DNA from: Bacteroidales bacterium | GTDB taxonomy: Bacteria > Bacteroidota > Bacteroidia > Bacteroidales > JAADJA01 | Length of the DNA: 64,000 nt | Direction of reading: 5' to 3' | Assembly (NCBI GenBank): GCA_016783885.1 | Contig: JADHVR010000003.1 | Location: 1 to 64,000, forward strand | Shown here: positions 1 through 9,626 of the stretch, piece after piece | Layout of the letters: each line of letters starts with the position of its first letter | How positions within the stretch are numbered: position 1 is the stretch's first letter | Position numbers and translations under genes: made by a program | The notes under the pieces: model-generated | Seen by the model: the letters and a program-made list of their open reading frames with translations, nothing else | Told to the model about the DNA's origin: nothing | The model's database searches: none

Positions 1-22
1 ACGAAATAATATAACCAATTCG

Positions 23-48
23 AGCCTGTTGCCGGTTGGCAACAGGCT
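23..48. terminator. 11-bp perfect stem-loop (agcctgttgcc-ggtt-ggcaacaggct) followed by a T-rich stretch; probable terminator of the gene upstream of the window
   Basis: Inverted repeat read directly; near-copy at 2955-2984 lies just after a stop codon. Confidence 0.7.
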
Positions 49-68
49 TGTTTATAAGATTTATTCAA

Positions 69-1703
69 ATGAAAAATGTTGTATTTCCACTTTTATTATT
101 AATTAGTATAATAACAAACTCCCAATTTATCAATATTGAATGGCAAAACTGTTTTGGTGGATCAGAACCTGACTTTGCAAATGACATTATTGAGGTAGAT
201 GAAGGTTTTCTCATTCTTGGTAATGCCAGATCCAATGATGGAGCTATATCATTTTTACATGGGGGGCAGGATGGTTGGCTGATTAAAACAGACGACACAG
301 GAAATCTTTTATGGGAAAAAACTTACGGTGGTACTTATGCTGAAGAGTTTGTTAGAATTTTTAAAAGCAATGATAACAATTATTATCTATTAAGTTCATC
401 CCATTCTTCAGATGGAGATGTTTCATATGATCCCTATCCCAACTCAACCGATTACTGGATAGTAAAAATTGACGACGTGGGAAACATACTCTGGGACAAA
501 ATCGTGGGGGGTGAAATCTTAGATCAAATCTGGACCGGGACAACCACCGATGATGGAGGTATTGTAGCTTTTGGATGGACCGGTTCAACAACCGGTGATG
601 TTAGTGTAAATTACGGCGGTTATGATATGTGGATGATCAAGCTCAATAGTGAAGGCGACACAGAGTGGGATTTTTCGTTGGGCACTTCCGGTTTTGATTA
701 CGGACAGGCAATAATACAAACAAGTGATGGGGGTTTTCTTGTAGGTGGATCTTCATCCATTGGAGATGGAGGCAATTTAACTTGTGAGCCTTTTAATTAT
801 ATGGGCGAAGCAATACTAGTAAAATTAGATGCTGACCTGAATATTGAATGGCAGCAATGCTATGGAGGAAGTGATAATGATGGAATAATTGGTTTATTGG
901 AATTAGATGATGGTTATGTTTTTACTGCATATGGGGGTTCAGATGATGGTGATCTTACTGGTTCAGGATGGCATGGATTAGATGATATATGGGTTGTCAG
1001 AATTGATTTTTTGGGGAACATCATTTGGCAAAAATGCTTTGGAGGTTCAAGGTATGAAACTGCAAGAAATATATATAAAACAAATGAAGGTGGTTATATA
1101 GTAATTGGAAAAACCCAATCCCATGACGGTGATGTTATAGGAAACCATACCCTTAGCGAATATGACAGTGATATTTGGCTCGTCAAACTAAATAGTGAAG
1201 GGGAACTTATATGGCAGCAGTGTATTGGAGGAATTGGACATGAAAAGGTAAATTTCGCGGTAGTTAAAAAGAGTGATGTGGATTTTGTTATAGCAGGTCA
1301 AACCGATAACGGGCCCTCATATAATGTTGAGTGCACACCCTACGGCATCTACGGCGATTTGCCTGATGTATGGGTATTTGAAGTGAAAGATACAACTACA
1401 GCAATCCAAACGAATTTATCCTTTGCGGAAAAATTAAAAGTATATCCTAACCCTGCCAGGGATTATGTGGTGTTTGAGTTTTCGTCCTCTGTCATTTCGA
1501 ACTGGTGGGCAGGCCAAAGCGTAAGCGTGAGAAATCCCCCGGCTATACAAATAACAAACATTTTCGGACTGATAGTAGAGAATAATTTGCCAATAACAAA
1601 CGGTATGGCAGTTTGGTACTGTAGTAAAATTAACCCGGGTTTGTATTTTTACAGATTGTACAACAATGATGAAATAAAAACGGGGAAAATCATAATACAC
1701 TAA
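69..1703 (+). CDS. Secreted beta-propeller-like repeat protein with T9SS type A sorting domain
   Basis: Signal peptide MKNVVFPLLLLISIITNSQ; repeated WQxC(Y/F)GGSxxD...GG(Y/F) units; C-terminal VYPNPARDYVVFEF...GLYFYRL...GKIIIH. ORF track starts at 36 inside the hairpin; ATG at 69 is the likely start. Confidence 0.85.
   Translation: MKNVVFPLLLLISIITNSQFINIEWQNCFGGSEPDFANDIIEVDEGFLILGNARSNDGAISFLHGGQDGWLIKTDDTGNLLWEKTYGGTYAEEFVRIFKSNDNNYYLLSSSHSSDGDVSYDPYPNSTDYWIVKIDDVGNILWDKIVGGEILDQIWTGTTTDDGGIVAFGWTGSTTGDVSVNYGGYDMWMIKLNSEGDTEWDFSLGTSGFDYGQAIIQTSDGGFLVGGSSSIGDGGNLTCEPFNYMGEAILVKLDADLNIEWQQCYGGSDNDGIIGLLELDDGYVFTAYGGSDDGDLTGSGWHGLDDIWVVRIDFLGNIIWQKCFGGSRYETARNIYKTNEGGYIVIGKTQSHDGDVIGNHTLSEYDSDIWLVKLNSEGELIWQQCIGGIGHEKVNFAVVKKSDVDFVIAGQTDNGPSYNVECTPYGIYGDLPDVWVFEVKDTTTAIQTNLSFAEKLKVYPNPARDYVVFEFSSSVISNWWAGQSVSVRNPPAIQITNIFGLIVENNLPITNGMAVWYCSKINPGLYFYRLYNNDEIKTGKIIIH
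1487..1540 (+). repeat. Dispersed repeat copy (tgtcatttcga...gagaaatcccc) inside the T9SS domain coding region, in frame
   Basis: 52-nt block differs at about 3 positions from 4416-4468 while flanks are much more diverged; related to intergenic 4787-4842. Confidence 0.7.
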
Positions 1704-1737
1704 ACAATTATAAAATAAATCTTAAAAAAGTAAAGTC

Positions 1738-2943
1738 ATGAAGAAATCAATCATTTTATTAATCATAATAATATGCAGTTTAAATCTCTTTTGTCAGGGA
1801 ATTTGGACGCAAAAAGCAGATTATGGAGGTCATGCCAGAGCAGGTGCCATTGTGTTTGTTATTAATAATATTGCCTATGTTGGAGCCGGTGATGCAGAAG
1901 GACCAATTAATAATGATTATGAATTTTGGGCGTATGATCCATCTGCAGATGAATGGTCAGAGAAAGCAAATGTGCCTATTTATACTTTCACTATTTATGG
2001 TTTTTCAATAGATCAGTATGGATATGCAATTGGATCATTAAATGAATTCTGGAGATACGATCCTGTATCAGACCAATGGATGCAAAAAAATAATTTTCCA
2101 GGGCCAGTGAGGCACAGTGGCGCCATAACCTTCAGTTTAAACGGGAAAGGTTATTATGGCTTAGGAGAAAATGACAAATCAATCTTAAAGGATATTTGGG
2201 AATATGATCCTGTATCAGATCAGTGGACTCAAAAAAATGATTTTCCAACATGCAAAAGGGCTGCATTGGCGTTAGTTATAAATAACCAAGCATATATAGG
2301 GTTTGGTAATACTGATACGCTTTTGGTTACAAAAGACTTTTGGAAATATGACCAGTTGCCGGACATGTGGATAAAAAAATGTGATTTTCCCGGTTCTGCC
2401 AGACAATTTGCTACAGGTTTCTCAATAAATGATAAAGGATATGCAGGTACGGGTGTTGATGAGAACTTTAATTATAAAAATGACTTTTGGGAATATGATC
2501 CTGTGTTAGATCACTGGACACAAATACCTAATCTTAGCGGTCATACAAGACAAGCTGCTGTTGGTTTTTCAATTAATAATAAAGGTTATGTTACAACAGG
2601 TTATTATGATCAGTTAGCAACGGTTTATTATTTAAAAGATTTATGGGAATACACATCAACTACCTCTGTAAATGAAAACTCAAGTAACTATTGTAACCAC
2701 ATTAAATGTTATCCAAACCCTGCCACTACATGGATAGCTTTTGATTATCAATTATTTGTTAACACTGAAAAAGCTGTTATCCAAATCTCAGATACAAAAG
2801 GACAGGTAATTCATATTATCTTATTACACGGTTTACAAGGTCAATCTGTTTGGGATATTCGCAGTATTAATCCCGGCGTTTATTATTATACTTTAAAAAC
2901 CGGAAGTTCATTTAAAACCGGTAAGCTTGTAATAACAAAATAA
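1738..2943 (+). CDS. Kelch-repeat secreted protein with T9SS type A sorting domain
   Basis: Repeated FW(E/K)YDPVSDQWxQKNxFPGxxRxxA...GYxGxG kelch units; C-term CYPNPATTWIAFDY...GVYYYTLKTG..FKTGKLVITK. Confidence 0.88.
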   Translation: MKKSIILLIIIICSLNLFCQGIWTQKADYGGHARAGAIVFVINNIAYVGAGDAEGPINNDYEFWAYDPSADEWSEKANVPIYTFTIYGFSIDQYGYAIGSLNEFWRYDPVSDQWMQKNNFPGPVRHSGAITFSLNGKGYYGLGENDKSILKDIWEYDPVSDQWTQKNDFPTCKRAALALVINNQAYIGFGNTDTLLVTKDFWKYDQLPDMWIKKCDFPGSARQFATGFSINDKGYAGTGVDENFNYKNDFWEYDPVLDHWTQIPNLSGHTRQAAVGFSINNKGYVTTGYYDQLATVYYLKDLWEYTSTTSVNENSSNYCNHIKCYPNPATTWIAFDYQLFVNTEKAVIQISDTKGQVIHIILLHGLQGQSVWDIRSINPGVYYYTLKTGSSFKTGKLVITK

Positions 2944-2954
2944 TATAATCAATT

Positions 2955-2984
2955 CGAGCCTGTTGCCAGTTGGCAGCAGGCTCG
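2955..2984. terminator. 14-bp stem-loop (cgagcctgttgcca-gt-tggcagcaggctcg, one mismatch)
   Basis: Inverted repeat immediately after stop at 2943; near-identical to 23-48. Confidence 0.7.
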
Positions 2985-3002
2985 TTAATAAAATATATTC
3001 AA

Positions 3003-4631
3003 ATGAAAAATGTTGTATTTCCATTTTTACTACTAATTAGTATAATAACAAACTCCCAATTTATCAATATTGAGTGGCAACAATGTTATGGTGGCAGTGG
3101 CGGTGATAATGGAAAAGATGTTGTAATCAGTAACAATGGATACGCGGTTTTTTGTGCTACAGGTTCAAATGACGGGCAGGTATCGTATAATCATGGTTCA
3201 AATGATTTCTGGCTGATTTTTACGGATCAGGTTGGAAACCTGCTATGGGAAAAAACTTATGGCGGTAGTGATATTGAATTTCCTTATAAATTAGAAAGAA
3301 CAGCAGATGGTAATTATATAATGTTTGGTTATACTCTTTCAAATGATGGTGATATCACAAATAATCATGGTTCACAGGATTACTGGGTGGTTAAAGCAGA
3401 TAGTATAGGGGAAATCATCTGGCAGAAGTGCTTATGGGGTAGCTGGCCTGAATATGGCCTGGATATGGATTTAGATCAGGATGAAAACATTGTAGTTATA
3501 GGCTATTCTTACTCCAATGACGGCAACATAACCAACCACATAGGGCATTATGATTACTGGATCGTAAAACTTAACCAGCAAGGGGAAATACTTTGGGATA
3601 AATCTCTCGGTGGAACATTTATGGATTGGGGCTTGTGTATATCACCTACAAACGATGGGGGATACATTACAGGAGGGTTTACACTGTCTGATGATATTGA
3701 CGTTGTTTGTGATAATCATGAAACCGAACATGGAGATACCTGGATAGTAAAATTGGACTCTCTTGGAAATATTGAATGGCAAAATTGTTATGGGGGAACG
3801 TATTTTGAAAATGCAATTGAAATATTGCAAATAGAAGATGGGTATATTTTTGTAGGTGGAACCAATTCGAATGATGGCGATGTTTCGGGTTTTCACGGAA
3901 CACCAGGTACATATGACAACTATGATATTTGGGTGGTTAAGCTGGATGAAAGCGGAAATATTGAATGGCAAAGATGCCTTGGAGGAACTGATACTGAACA
4001 TCCAAAGTTTATTATTGAAACAGAAGAAAACGGTTATCTTGTCGGCGGGTGGACAATGTCACATGATGGAGATGTTATTGGTAACCACTCTATTGGTGAT
4101 TATAGAGCAGATATTTGGTTGGTTAAACTATCAGAAGATGGAGCAATTGAATGGCAGCAATGTATTGGTAACAGTAATAATCAACAGTTTGGAAATATTT
4201 TAAAACTATCAGAAAATAATTATATACTGATTGGTGGAACAGGTGCAATTGATATTTCAGGTGATGTTGACTGTGATTATCATGGAGGTGGAGATGTCTG
4301 GATGTTTAAAATTTCAGATACAACAACAGGAGTCAATGAATTGCAATCAACAGATGAAATTGTAAAAGTTTACCCTAATCCGGCGAAAGATTATGTGGTG
4401 TTTGAATTGCCCCCTTCTGTCATTTCGAACCAGTGGGCAGGCCAAAGCGCAAGCGTGAGAAATCCCCTGCCTGTAAGAGTCACCAACCTCTTCGGTCAGG
4501 AAGTAACCAAGCTTCCCGTAAAAATAGAAAAAACCGTTTGGGACACAAGAGAGGTAAAAAACGGGATTTATTTTTATAGTGTAGAAATTGAGGGTAAATA
4601 TTTTGGCGGGAAGGTGGTAATTCAAAAATAA
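3003..4631 (+). CDS. Secreted beta-propeller-like repeat protein with T9SS type A sorting domain; paralogue of 69-1703
   Basis: Near-identical signal peptide and WQQCYGGS repeats; C-term VYPNPAKDYVVFEL...GIYFYSVEIEGKYFGGKVVIQK. Confidence 0.87.
   Translation: MKNVVFPFLLLISIITNSQFINIEWQQCYGGSGGDNGKDVVISNNGYAVFCATGSNDGQVSYNHGSNDFWLIFTDQVGNLLWEKTYGGSDIEFPYKLERTADGNYIMFGYTLSNDGDITNNHGSQDYWVVKADSIGEIIWQKCLWGSWPEYGLDMDLDQDENIVVIGYSYSNDGNITNHIGHYDYWIVKLNQQGEILWDKSLGGTFMDWGLCISPTNDGGYITGGFTLSDDIDVVCDNHETEHGDTWIVKLDSLGNIEWQNCYGGTYFENAIEILQIEDGYIFVGGTNSNDGDVSGFHGTPGTYDNYDIWVVKLDESGNIEWQRCLGGTDTEHPKFIIETEENGYLVGGWTMSHDGDVIGNHSIGDYRADIWLVKLSEDGAIEWQQCIGNSNNQQFGNILKLSENNYILIGGTGAIDISGDVDCDYHGGGDVWMFKISDTTTGVNELQSTDEIVKVYPNPAKDYVVFELPPSVISNQWAGQSASVRNPLPVRVTNLFGQEVTKLPVKIEKTVWDTREVKNGIYFYSVEIEGKYFGGKVVIQK
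4416..4468 (+). repeat. Second in-frame copy of the tgtcatttcga...gagaaatcccc repeat
   Basis: Encodes PSVISNQWAGQSASVRNPL between strands of the T9SS domain. Confidence 0.7.
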
Positions 4632-4786
4632 ATGTTTATGAAAAGCACCTGTCCTTCCGATGACCGAAGGAAATCCGTACAGGAACCGGGGGGAAGAAAA
4701 AGCACAGGCGTGAGCCTGCCTGCAAAGGTAGGGAATCCCCAAGCTATGAAAGACTGCAATTAACAAGCGGTAGCACGTAGTAGTTA

Positions 4787-4842
4787 GGGGATTCCTCGCT
4801 TCGCTTCGGAATGACAGGCGGGGTGATTCGGAATGACAGTCG
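4787..4842 (-). repeat. Intergenic repeat of the same style, opposite orientation (ggggattcctcgcttcgcttcggaatgaca + partial second unit gattcggaatgaca)
   Basis: Reverse complement reads TGTCATTCCGAAGCGAAGCGAGGAATCCCC. Confidence 0.7.
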
Positions 4843-4860
4843 TTTAAATAGGCAGGTTGG

Positions 4861-5748
4861 TCAATTAAAATGATAAACAACACTCATTCCATACCCGCCT
4901 TTAAAAGCTGTGGGATTAATTTCAACCTTTTTAAAATTGATCTTGCTTAACGTTGTCCCGATAAAAGTTCCCAACACGGCCCCGGCAACAACATCAGAAG
5001 CCCAGTGCTTACCACCCGGTATCCTTGACAAACCTACAAGCGCAGCGACAGAATAAGAGGTTATTCCTATCCAGATTTTATCTTTATAACCATGTGCAAG
5101 AACAGATGCAACCGCAAAAGCTGTGGTTGTATGCCCCGAGGGGAATGCGGTATATTGTGTTTCAAATTTAAAAGGACCTTCCCAGAGATATGGGTCAGGC
5201 GGATAGTCCTGGCTTGGGCGGTGACGATGAAAAATTTGTTTGGCAACTATAGCGAATGCACCGCTTATTATAAATGCTTTTAAACCTGTTAATGCCACAT
5301 TCCTGTGCCGGTTGTTTTTATGTCCTGTTAAGTAAATGATCCCCAAAAGCGGAATGGAATATAAACCGCTGCCCCAGGGTTCAATTAAATATTTACTGAT
5401 CGTTTCAGTAGTTTCGGTTTTGTTATCCTGGAAAAAATTATAAATATCCTTGTCATAAATATAAACCACTGTTGTAGCACCTGACAGACCGGCAAATGTA
5501 AGCCATTGTTTTCCTTTCCAGTGAAATGGCGAAGCTATTATTTGTTTTGTATCCGACCAGTATGATACTAAGTATTTTTTATTAAATTTGACATCCTGGC
5601 TTATTGTATCATTTTGACCTGAAAGAAGGGTGGGAGATATTATTAAAATAAAAAAAATGAGCAATAAAAGCAAAATAGGATTTCTTCTATATTTTTTTTC
5701 TATGTCTTTCAAAATTATATAACTCTGTAAACATTTAACTAATAACAA
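4861..5748 (-). CDS. Phosphatase PAP2 family membrane protein
   Basis: PAP2 motifs KQIFHRHRPS...PSGHTTTAFA...SRIPGGKHWASDVVAGAVLG. Confidence 0.88.
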   Translation of the reverse strand: MLLVKCLQSYIILKDIEKKYRRNPILLLLLIFFILIISPTLLSGQNDTISQDVKFNKKYLVSYWSDTKQIIASPFHWKGKQWLTFAGLSGATTVVYIYDKDIYNFFQDNKTETTETISKYLIEPWGSGLYSIPLLGIIYLTGHKNNRHRNVALTGLKAFIISGAFAIVAKQIFHRHRPSQDYPPDPYLWEGPFKFETQYTAFPSGHTTTAFAVASVLAHGYKDKIWIGITSYSVAALVGLSRIPGGKHWASDVVAGAVLGTFIGTTLSKINFKKVEINPTAFKGGYGMSVVYHFN

Positions 5749-5766
5749 ATAACTAATAACGAATAA

Positions 5767-6546
5767 CTACTCCATCTTTTTCGCTTCTTCCCAAAATATA
5801 TCCATTTCGTCAAGAGTCATATCATGCAGCGATTTACCCATTTCCTTTGCTTTGCTTTCAAGGTATTGAAACCGCCTGATAAATTTCCTGTTTGTTTTTT
5901 CAAGAGCATCCTCCGGGTTTACATTGATGAAGCGTGCATAATTGATTAGTGCAAAAAACAGGTCGCCTAATTCGTTTTCCATTTTTTCTTTATTCCCGTC
6001 AGAGTCAAATTCATGTTTTAACTCATTTAATTCCTCTAATACTTTATCCCAAACCTGGTTAGGTTTTTCCCAGTCAAATCCCACGCCTCTGGCTTTTTCC
6101 TGTATTCTGTATGCTTTAACAAGCGGAGGTAAAGACACGGGCACTCCCGAAAGAACAGATTTGCGACCTTCTTTTAATTTAATTTTTTCCCAGTTATCCT
6201 TTACTGTTTCAGCATCATTAGCTTCCACATCTCCGAAAATATGAGGATGGCGATATATCAGCTTTTCGTTTATATAATTAAGCACATCACCAATATCAAA
6301 ACTGTTGGTTTCAGAACCTATTATTGCATAAAAAACCAGGTGAAGCATTATATCACCGAGTTCCTGTTTAATTCCGTCTATATCTTTATCAATGACGGCT
6401 TCTGACAACTCGTAAGTTTCTTCGATGGTCAGATGACGCAGGCTCTCAAAAGTTTGTTCTTTATCCCAGGGGCATTTATCCCTTAAATCTTCCATAATAT
6501 TAAGCAGCCGTTCGAAAGCACTTAGTTTATCTTCCATAGTATTCAT
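5767..6546 (-). CDS. mazG: Nucleoside triphosphate pyrophosphohydrolase MazG
   Basis: LRDKCPWDKEQTFESLRHLTIEETYELSEAI-like...LGDIMLHLVFYA...LPPLVKAYRIQEKARGVGFDW. Confidence 0.93.
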   Translation of the reverse strand: MNTMEDKLSAFERLLNIMEDLRDKCPWDKEQTFESLRHLTIEETYELSEAVIDKDIDGIKQELGDIMLHLVFYAIIGSETNSFDIGDVLNYINEKLIYRHPHIFGDVEANDAETVKDNWEKIKLKEGRKSVLSGVPVSLPPLVKAYRIQEKARGVGFDWEKPNQVWDKVLEELNELKHEFDSDGNKEKMENELGDLFFALINYARFINVNPEDALEKTNRKFIRRFQYLESKAKEMGKSLHDMTLDEMDIFWEEAKKME

Positions 6547-6620
6547 AACGCAATATTCTGTAAAAAAGAACAGTTTAAAGAAATGGCAAAATTATAAAAA
6601 AACAAATTGGAAAGGACTGT

Positions 6621-9530
6621 TTAGGATAAATTCAGGCTGTTAATCATACTGATGAGTTGTGATGGTTTGAATGGTTTGCTGAGGTATAAATCCATACCGG
6701 CATTAAAAAGTTTTTGTTTCTCTCCTTCTTTTGTATGGGCAGTAACGGCAATAATTTTTGTTTTCGTATGATTATTTTTTTCTTCGTATTTTCTGATCAG
6801 CCGTGTTGCCTGGATGCCATCCATTACAGGCATCTGAATATCCATTAGAACAATTTCGTATTTTTTTTGTTTAAAGAGGTCCAGCCCAATTTTGCCGTTT
6901 TCTGCAATATCAGTTATAAAACCTTTTTTCACTAAAATATTGGATGTTAATTGCTGACTGAGTATATTATCTTCAATAATAAGCACTTTTAATCTCTTAC
7001 TTGTTTCATCACCCGGATAAGTTCTGCTTTTCGAACTTTTACCTGATTTAATCAGGGGATTGATAAGTTTGGCTGTAAACCAAAATGTTGAACCTTTATT
7101 TATTTCTGAATCAACTCCTATCTCTCCTTCCATTAATTCAACTAATTGCTTGCTTATCGCCAGTCCCAAACCTGTTCCTTTATTTTTGCGCTCAACTGCT
7201 GCATGGGTTTGAGAAAATGGTTTAAACAATTTATGTCGGCTGTCTTTTGATATACCTACTCCTGTATCAGTTACTTTGAATTTTAGTTTACATTGACCAT
7301 CACCTTTTTTTAATGTATTATCTTTCTGATCGTCAATTTCTATTTCAATTGTAACACCACCATTATCGGTAAATTTAAGTGCATTATTTATCAGGTTCAT
7401 TAGTATTTGAGATAACCTGGTCGGGTCACCGATAAATATATCAGGGGTGTCTGAAGCGATCTTAGATTTAAGGTAAAGACTGTTATTTTTGGCTTTAAGT
7501 TCATGTAAAGAAATAACTTCGCTAATGAGTTTCGGAAGAAAAAATCTTACAGGTTCTAAGATAACCTGTCTGGCTTCAATTTTTGAAAAATCGAGAATCT
7601 TGTTAATGATATTTAATAAATTGTTACTCGAAACACTTACTACCCTGAGGTATTCTTTTTGTTCGTCGGAGAGATCAGTTTCTTCCAATACTTCAGTGAT
7701 ACCAATAATACTGCTCATTTGATTTCTGATTTCATGACTCATTCCTGCAAGGAACATGGATTTCGACTGGGTTGCTTGTTCAGCTTTCTCCTTTTCACGG
7801 ATAAGCTCATCTTCGTATCTTTTTTGACCGGTTATATCTTTGATTGTTCCGAGTATTGCTTTTTCACCATGGTAATTGATCAGTCCAACACTAAGGATAA
7901 CATAAACTATATGTCCGTTTTTATGCTTTAATCGAAATTCATAAGAGGTTGGAATATCTCTACCTTGCATTCTACCCCTGTAATTGTTTGTTATCATTTC
8001 AAGGTCTTCGGGCACTACAATATCTTTAAATGTTATATTATGTAGTTCTTCATTGGAATAACCGGTGATGTCCACAAGGGCTTCATTTGTATATATTGGG
8101 ATGTTATTTTGAATAATAAAGATACCGTCCTGTATATTTTCGATGAGCGATTTTTGTTTTTCTTCGCTTTCCTTGAGTTCAGAAATTGTTTTTTCGAGTA
8201 TAATTTTTTGCTCGCTTATACTTGTGTTTTTCTCTTCAAGCAATATCCTGGCTTTTTTGTTGCTGAGCGATCGGTTATAAAAAATAAATACAAATGCAAG
8301 TATTAATAAGCTGATACTGGCTACAATAAAAATGATATGTTGTTGTGTTTTGATTTGTAATTCCTGAACTTTATTTTCTTTAGTAATCAATTCTAATTGT
8401 TGCTCTTTATTTTGAAATTCATATTTTTTCTCTATTTCGGCTATCTGTTTCCTGCTTTCCTTGTTGTACAGTACATCATTTAAGTTTGTATAAAGCTTAT
8501 GGAATTCCAAAGCCTTTATATAATCATTATTGTTTTCATAATATTCAGACAGGTCTAAATAAAGAGCCATTATTAATTTCTTTGCATTTATTTGTTTTGC
8601 TTTTTCCAAAGCCTCATCGAAATATATGAAAGCGTTTTGGTTTTGGTTTATAGTATTGTAAACACCTCCTATATTTCTAAGTGTATTAATTTCCGACCAT
8701 AAGTATTTATTTTCTTTTTGTATCTTTAAAGCTTTATTATAGAATTCAAGAGCTTTTTTATATTGTTGCTTTTCAAAATATACGTTTCCTATATTGTTCA
8801 GGTTGGCTGCCTGATTATCTATATTGCCGATTTCAAGACTCAGTTTGTATGCAAGAGTGGAATACTCAAGAGCGGTATCAAATTTATTTATTTCAAAAAA
8901 CAGGCTCCCGAGGTTTGTATAACAATCAAGTATGCGCTGCTTATGATCTAACTTTTTGCAAATATTCAGGCAATTGTTGTACAAATCCAGGGCTTTATCA
9001 TAATCTTGTAAATAATAGTAAATGTTTCCAATGTTTATTAATGTTGCTGCAACTCCCTCTATGTTGTTATTCCTTTTTTCAATATCCAGCGAAATGTAAT
9101 AATATTCGATTGCCGTGTCATAATTACCCAAAGCATCGTAGATAAGCCCTATGTTATTTGAAGCTCTGCTTATGCCATCGGAGTAATTTATTTCTTTACT
9201 TAGTATAAGAGATTTCCTGTAATATTCATAAGCCGGATTATATTTTTCAAGGAAATAATACCCTAAACCTATCCTGTTCAATGCCCGGGCTTTTTGTATA
9301 TCATTCTTCATTTCTTCACCAATTTCTAATGCTTGTTCAGCAAGCTCTACACTTTTTGCCGGATCAATGAACCAATACTCCTCAGAACTCGTAAGTAACA
9401 GTTCGAATTTTTCATCTCCTTCAACTTGTTTAAGCTTTTTTTCAAGGTTGTCAACCTGCGAGAGGCACACTAAGCAAGTTAAAATAGATATAATGGAAAT
9501 AATGAAATATTTGAATTTGCTTTTATGCAT
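6621..9530 (-). CDS. TPR-containing hybrid sensor histidine kinase (TPR - TM - PAS - HisKA/HATPase - receiver)
   Basis: Multiple TPR units, [25 protein letters not shown] region, [41 protein letters not shown], receiver VLIIEDN...[12 protein letters not shown]. Confidence 0.92.
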   Translation of the reverse strand: MHKSKFKYFIISIISILTCLVCLSQVDNLEKKLKQVEGDEKFELLLTSSEEYWFIDPAKSVELAEQALEIGEEMKNDIQKARALNRIGLGYYFLEKYNPAYEYYRKSLILSKEINYSDGISRASNNIGLIYDALGNYDTAIEYYYISLDIEKRNNNIEGVAATLINIGNIYYYLQDYDKALDLYNNCLNICKKLDHKQRILDCYTNLGSLFFEINKFDTALEYSTLAYKLSLEIGNIDNQAANLNNIGNVYFEKQQYKKALEFYNKALKIQKENKYLWSEINTLRNIGGVYNTINQNQNAFIYFDEALEKAKQINAKKLIMALYLDLSEYYENNNDYIKALEFHKLYTNLNDVLYNKESRKQIAEIEKKYEFQNKEQQLELITKENKVQELQIKTQQHIIFIVASISLLILAFVFIFYNRSLSNKKARILLEEKNTSISEQKIILEKTISELKESEEKQKSLIENIQDGIFIIQNNIPIYTNEALVDITGYSNEELHNITFKDIVVPEDLEMITNNYRGRMQGRDIPTSYEFRLKHKNGHIVYVILSVGLINYHGEKAILGTIKDITGQKRYEDELIREKEKAEQATQSKSMFLAGMSHEIRNQMSSIIGITEVLEETDLSDEQKEYLRVVSVSSNNLLNIINKILDFSKIEARQVILEPVRFFLPKLISEVISLHELKAKNNSLYLKSKIASDTPDIFIGDPTRLSQILMNLINNALKFTDNGGVTIEIEIDDQKDNTLKKGDGQCKLKFKVTDTGVGISKDSRHKLFKPFSQTHAAVERKNKGTGLGLAISKQLVELMEGEIGVDSEINKGSTFWFTAKLINPLIKSGKSSKSRTYPGDETSKRLKVLIIEDNILSQQLTSNILVKKGFITDIAENGKIGLDLFKQKKYEIVLMDIQMPVMDGIQATRLIRKYEEKNNHTKTKIIAVTAHTKEGEKQKLFNAGMDLYLSKPFKPSQLISMINSLNLS

Positions 9531-9626
9531 TAATATTTGATGAATTTATTTGCAATATTAAAAAAATAATTCATATGATAATACTGAATTCTAAATAGTT
9601 TTTAAATAAACCAAAAGGATTTACTT

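Noticed and set aside
36-68. N-terminal extension MATGLFIRFIQ of the first ORF (and MAAGSLIKYIQ at 2970)
   Set aside because: These codons lie inside the terminator-like hairpin; the shared signal peptide MKNVVFP begins at 69 and 3003.
4347-4883. 178-aa ORF on the minus strand (HSESPRLSFRSEARNPLTTT...)
   Set aside because: Overlaps the 3' end of a real T9SS gene and is translation of the dispersed repeat (typical spurious 'SFRSEARNP' ORF), not a protein.
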